IMG/VR virus record: IMGVR_UViG_3300040751_002983 | Span: 1 to 20,890 of that record | DNA from: a virus | DNA: 20,890 bases | Direction: 5' to 3' (one strand) | The notes under the pieces: model-generated | What the model was told of the DNA's origin: nothing | Seen by the model: only the letters and a program-made list of their open reading frames with translations | Database searches by the model: none | Program-made: the position numbers and the translations under genes | Shown: in pieces, positions 20,761 through 20,890 of the stretch | Layout of the letters: every line of letters starts with the position of its first letter | Position numbering within the stretch: the first letter of the stretch is position 1

Positions 20761-20890
20761 TCCTCTAATTCGATACCATCAGCCTTCAAGGCCTCTTCTA
20801 CCACCACTCTGGGTGAGTAGGTCCAAACGGTGAATGAAGCCGAGTTCATCTCGTCTCCGTCGACCACTCCCTCTATGCCCTGTCGCTTTA
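20757..20890 (-). CDS. Partial protein, C-terminal 43 residues only
   Basis: An open minus-strand frame enters from the right edge and stops with TAG at 20759-20757. The visible end reads VVDGDEMNSASFTVW, then YSPRVVVEEALKADG and an acidic finish (IELED). No family recognised from this much. It is convergent with the 37-residue gene, sharing four bases. Confidence 0.55.
   Translation of the reverse strand, partial: KRQGIEGVVDGDEMNSASFTVWTYSPRVVVEEALKADGIELED

Noticed and set aside
1-20890. Bacterial genomic island instead of a phage
   Set aside because: Late-type promoter boxes, tiny overlapping genes, DUF6267-like and basic phage-type proteins, and absence of cellular housekeeping genes favour a phage. 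No capsid, tail or replication gene is in the window, so this rests on several weaker signs.

Overview
The window looks like a piece of a T4-superfamily myovirus (tailed phage) genome from sea water, most likely infecting an alphaproteobacterium. Four things point that way. Genes are packed with 1-14 base overlaps on alternating strands. Several AT-rich boxes of the form NNTAAATA, like the T4/cyanophage late promoter TATAAATA, sit 4-10 bases before start codons. Several small very basic proteins resemble ones I recall from marine T4-like phages (19706-19942, 20129-20650, 11900-12040). The protein at 2515-3729 looks like the phage family DUF6267. A DUF1178 zinc-ribbon gene and a tripartite tricarboxylate transporter (TTT) pair, both typical of Alphaproteobacteria, suggest the host group. 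The host call is inference. No tRNA, rRNA, integrase, transposase or CRISPR array was seen.

Layout. (a) 1-1407, minus: a late-promoter operon with a phage protein, two tandem tiny cysteine-rich proteins of identical Cys spacing, and a FkbM-type methyltransferase that leaves the window. (b) 1414-2544, plus: glycosyltransferase-like protein 1. (c) 2515-4045, minus: a DUF6267-like protein with nucleotidyltransferase/RNA-ligase-like motifs and a small helical protein, behind a candidate late promoter. (d) 4075-10593, minus: an eight-gene chain that starts with tctA and tctC, then a sulfotransferase-like protein, a 2OG-Fe(II) oxygenase-like protein, an SGNH-like protein, a methyltransferase, an isochorismatase-fold hydrolase and another SGNH-like protein. 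No late box precedes it. (e) 10684-12084: a small membrane protein, a third SGNH-like protein and two very small genes, ending in a pair of divergent overlapping host-type promoters. (f) 12056-13072, plus: the DUF1178 gene, then a free-standing unit with a perfect consensus sigma70 promoter, a leader reading frame, a small basic protein and a rho-independent terminator. (g) 13076-19645: two facing operons that meet at 17224, each headed by a late-type box. The plus operon has a glycosyltransferase-like protein, a 2OG oxygenase-like protein, two amidinotransferase-like proteins and a mini DegT aminotransferase. The minus operon has a glycosyltransferase-like protein and a UDP-sugar dehydrogenase. 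(h) 19665-20890: tandem repeats, basic phage proteins and a partial gene.

How the genes may work together (inference): part (g) contains enzymes able to oxidise a nucleotide sugar, transaminate it, add an amidino group, hydroxylate and transfer it. That could make an unusual guanidino- or amino-sugar late in infection, for the virion or for the host surface. Part (d) could raise uptake of an organic acid during infection and modify surface molecules or metabolites. Paralogy is striking for so short a stretch: three glycosyltransferase-like, three SGNH-like, two oxygenase-like, two amidinotransferase-like, two methyltransferase and two cysteine-rich genes.
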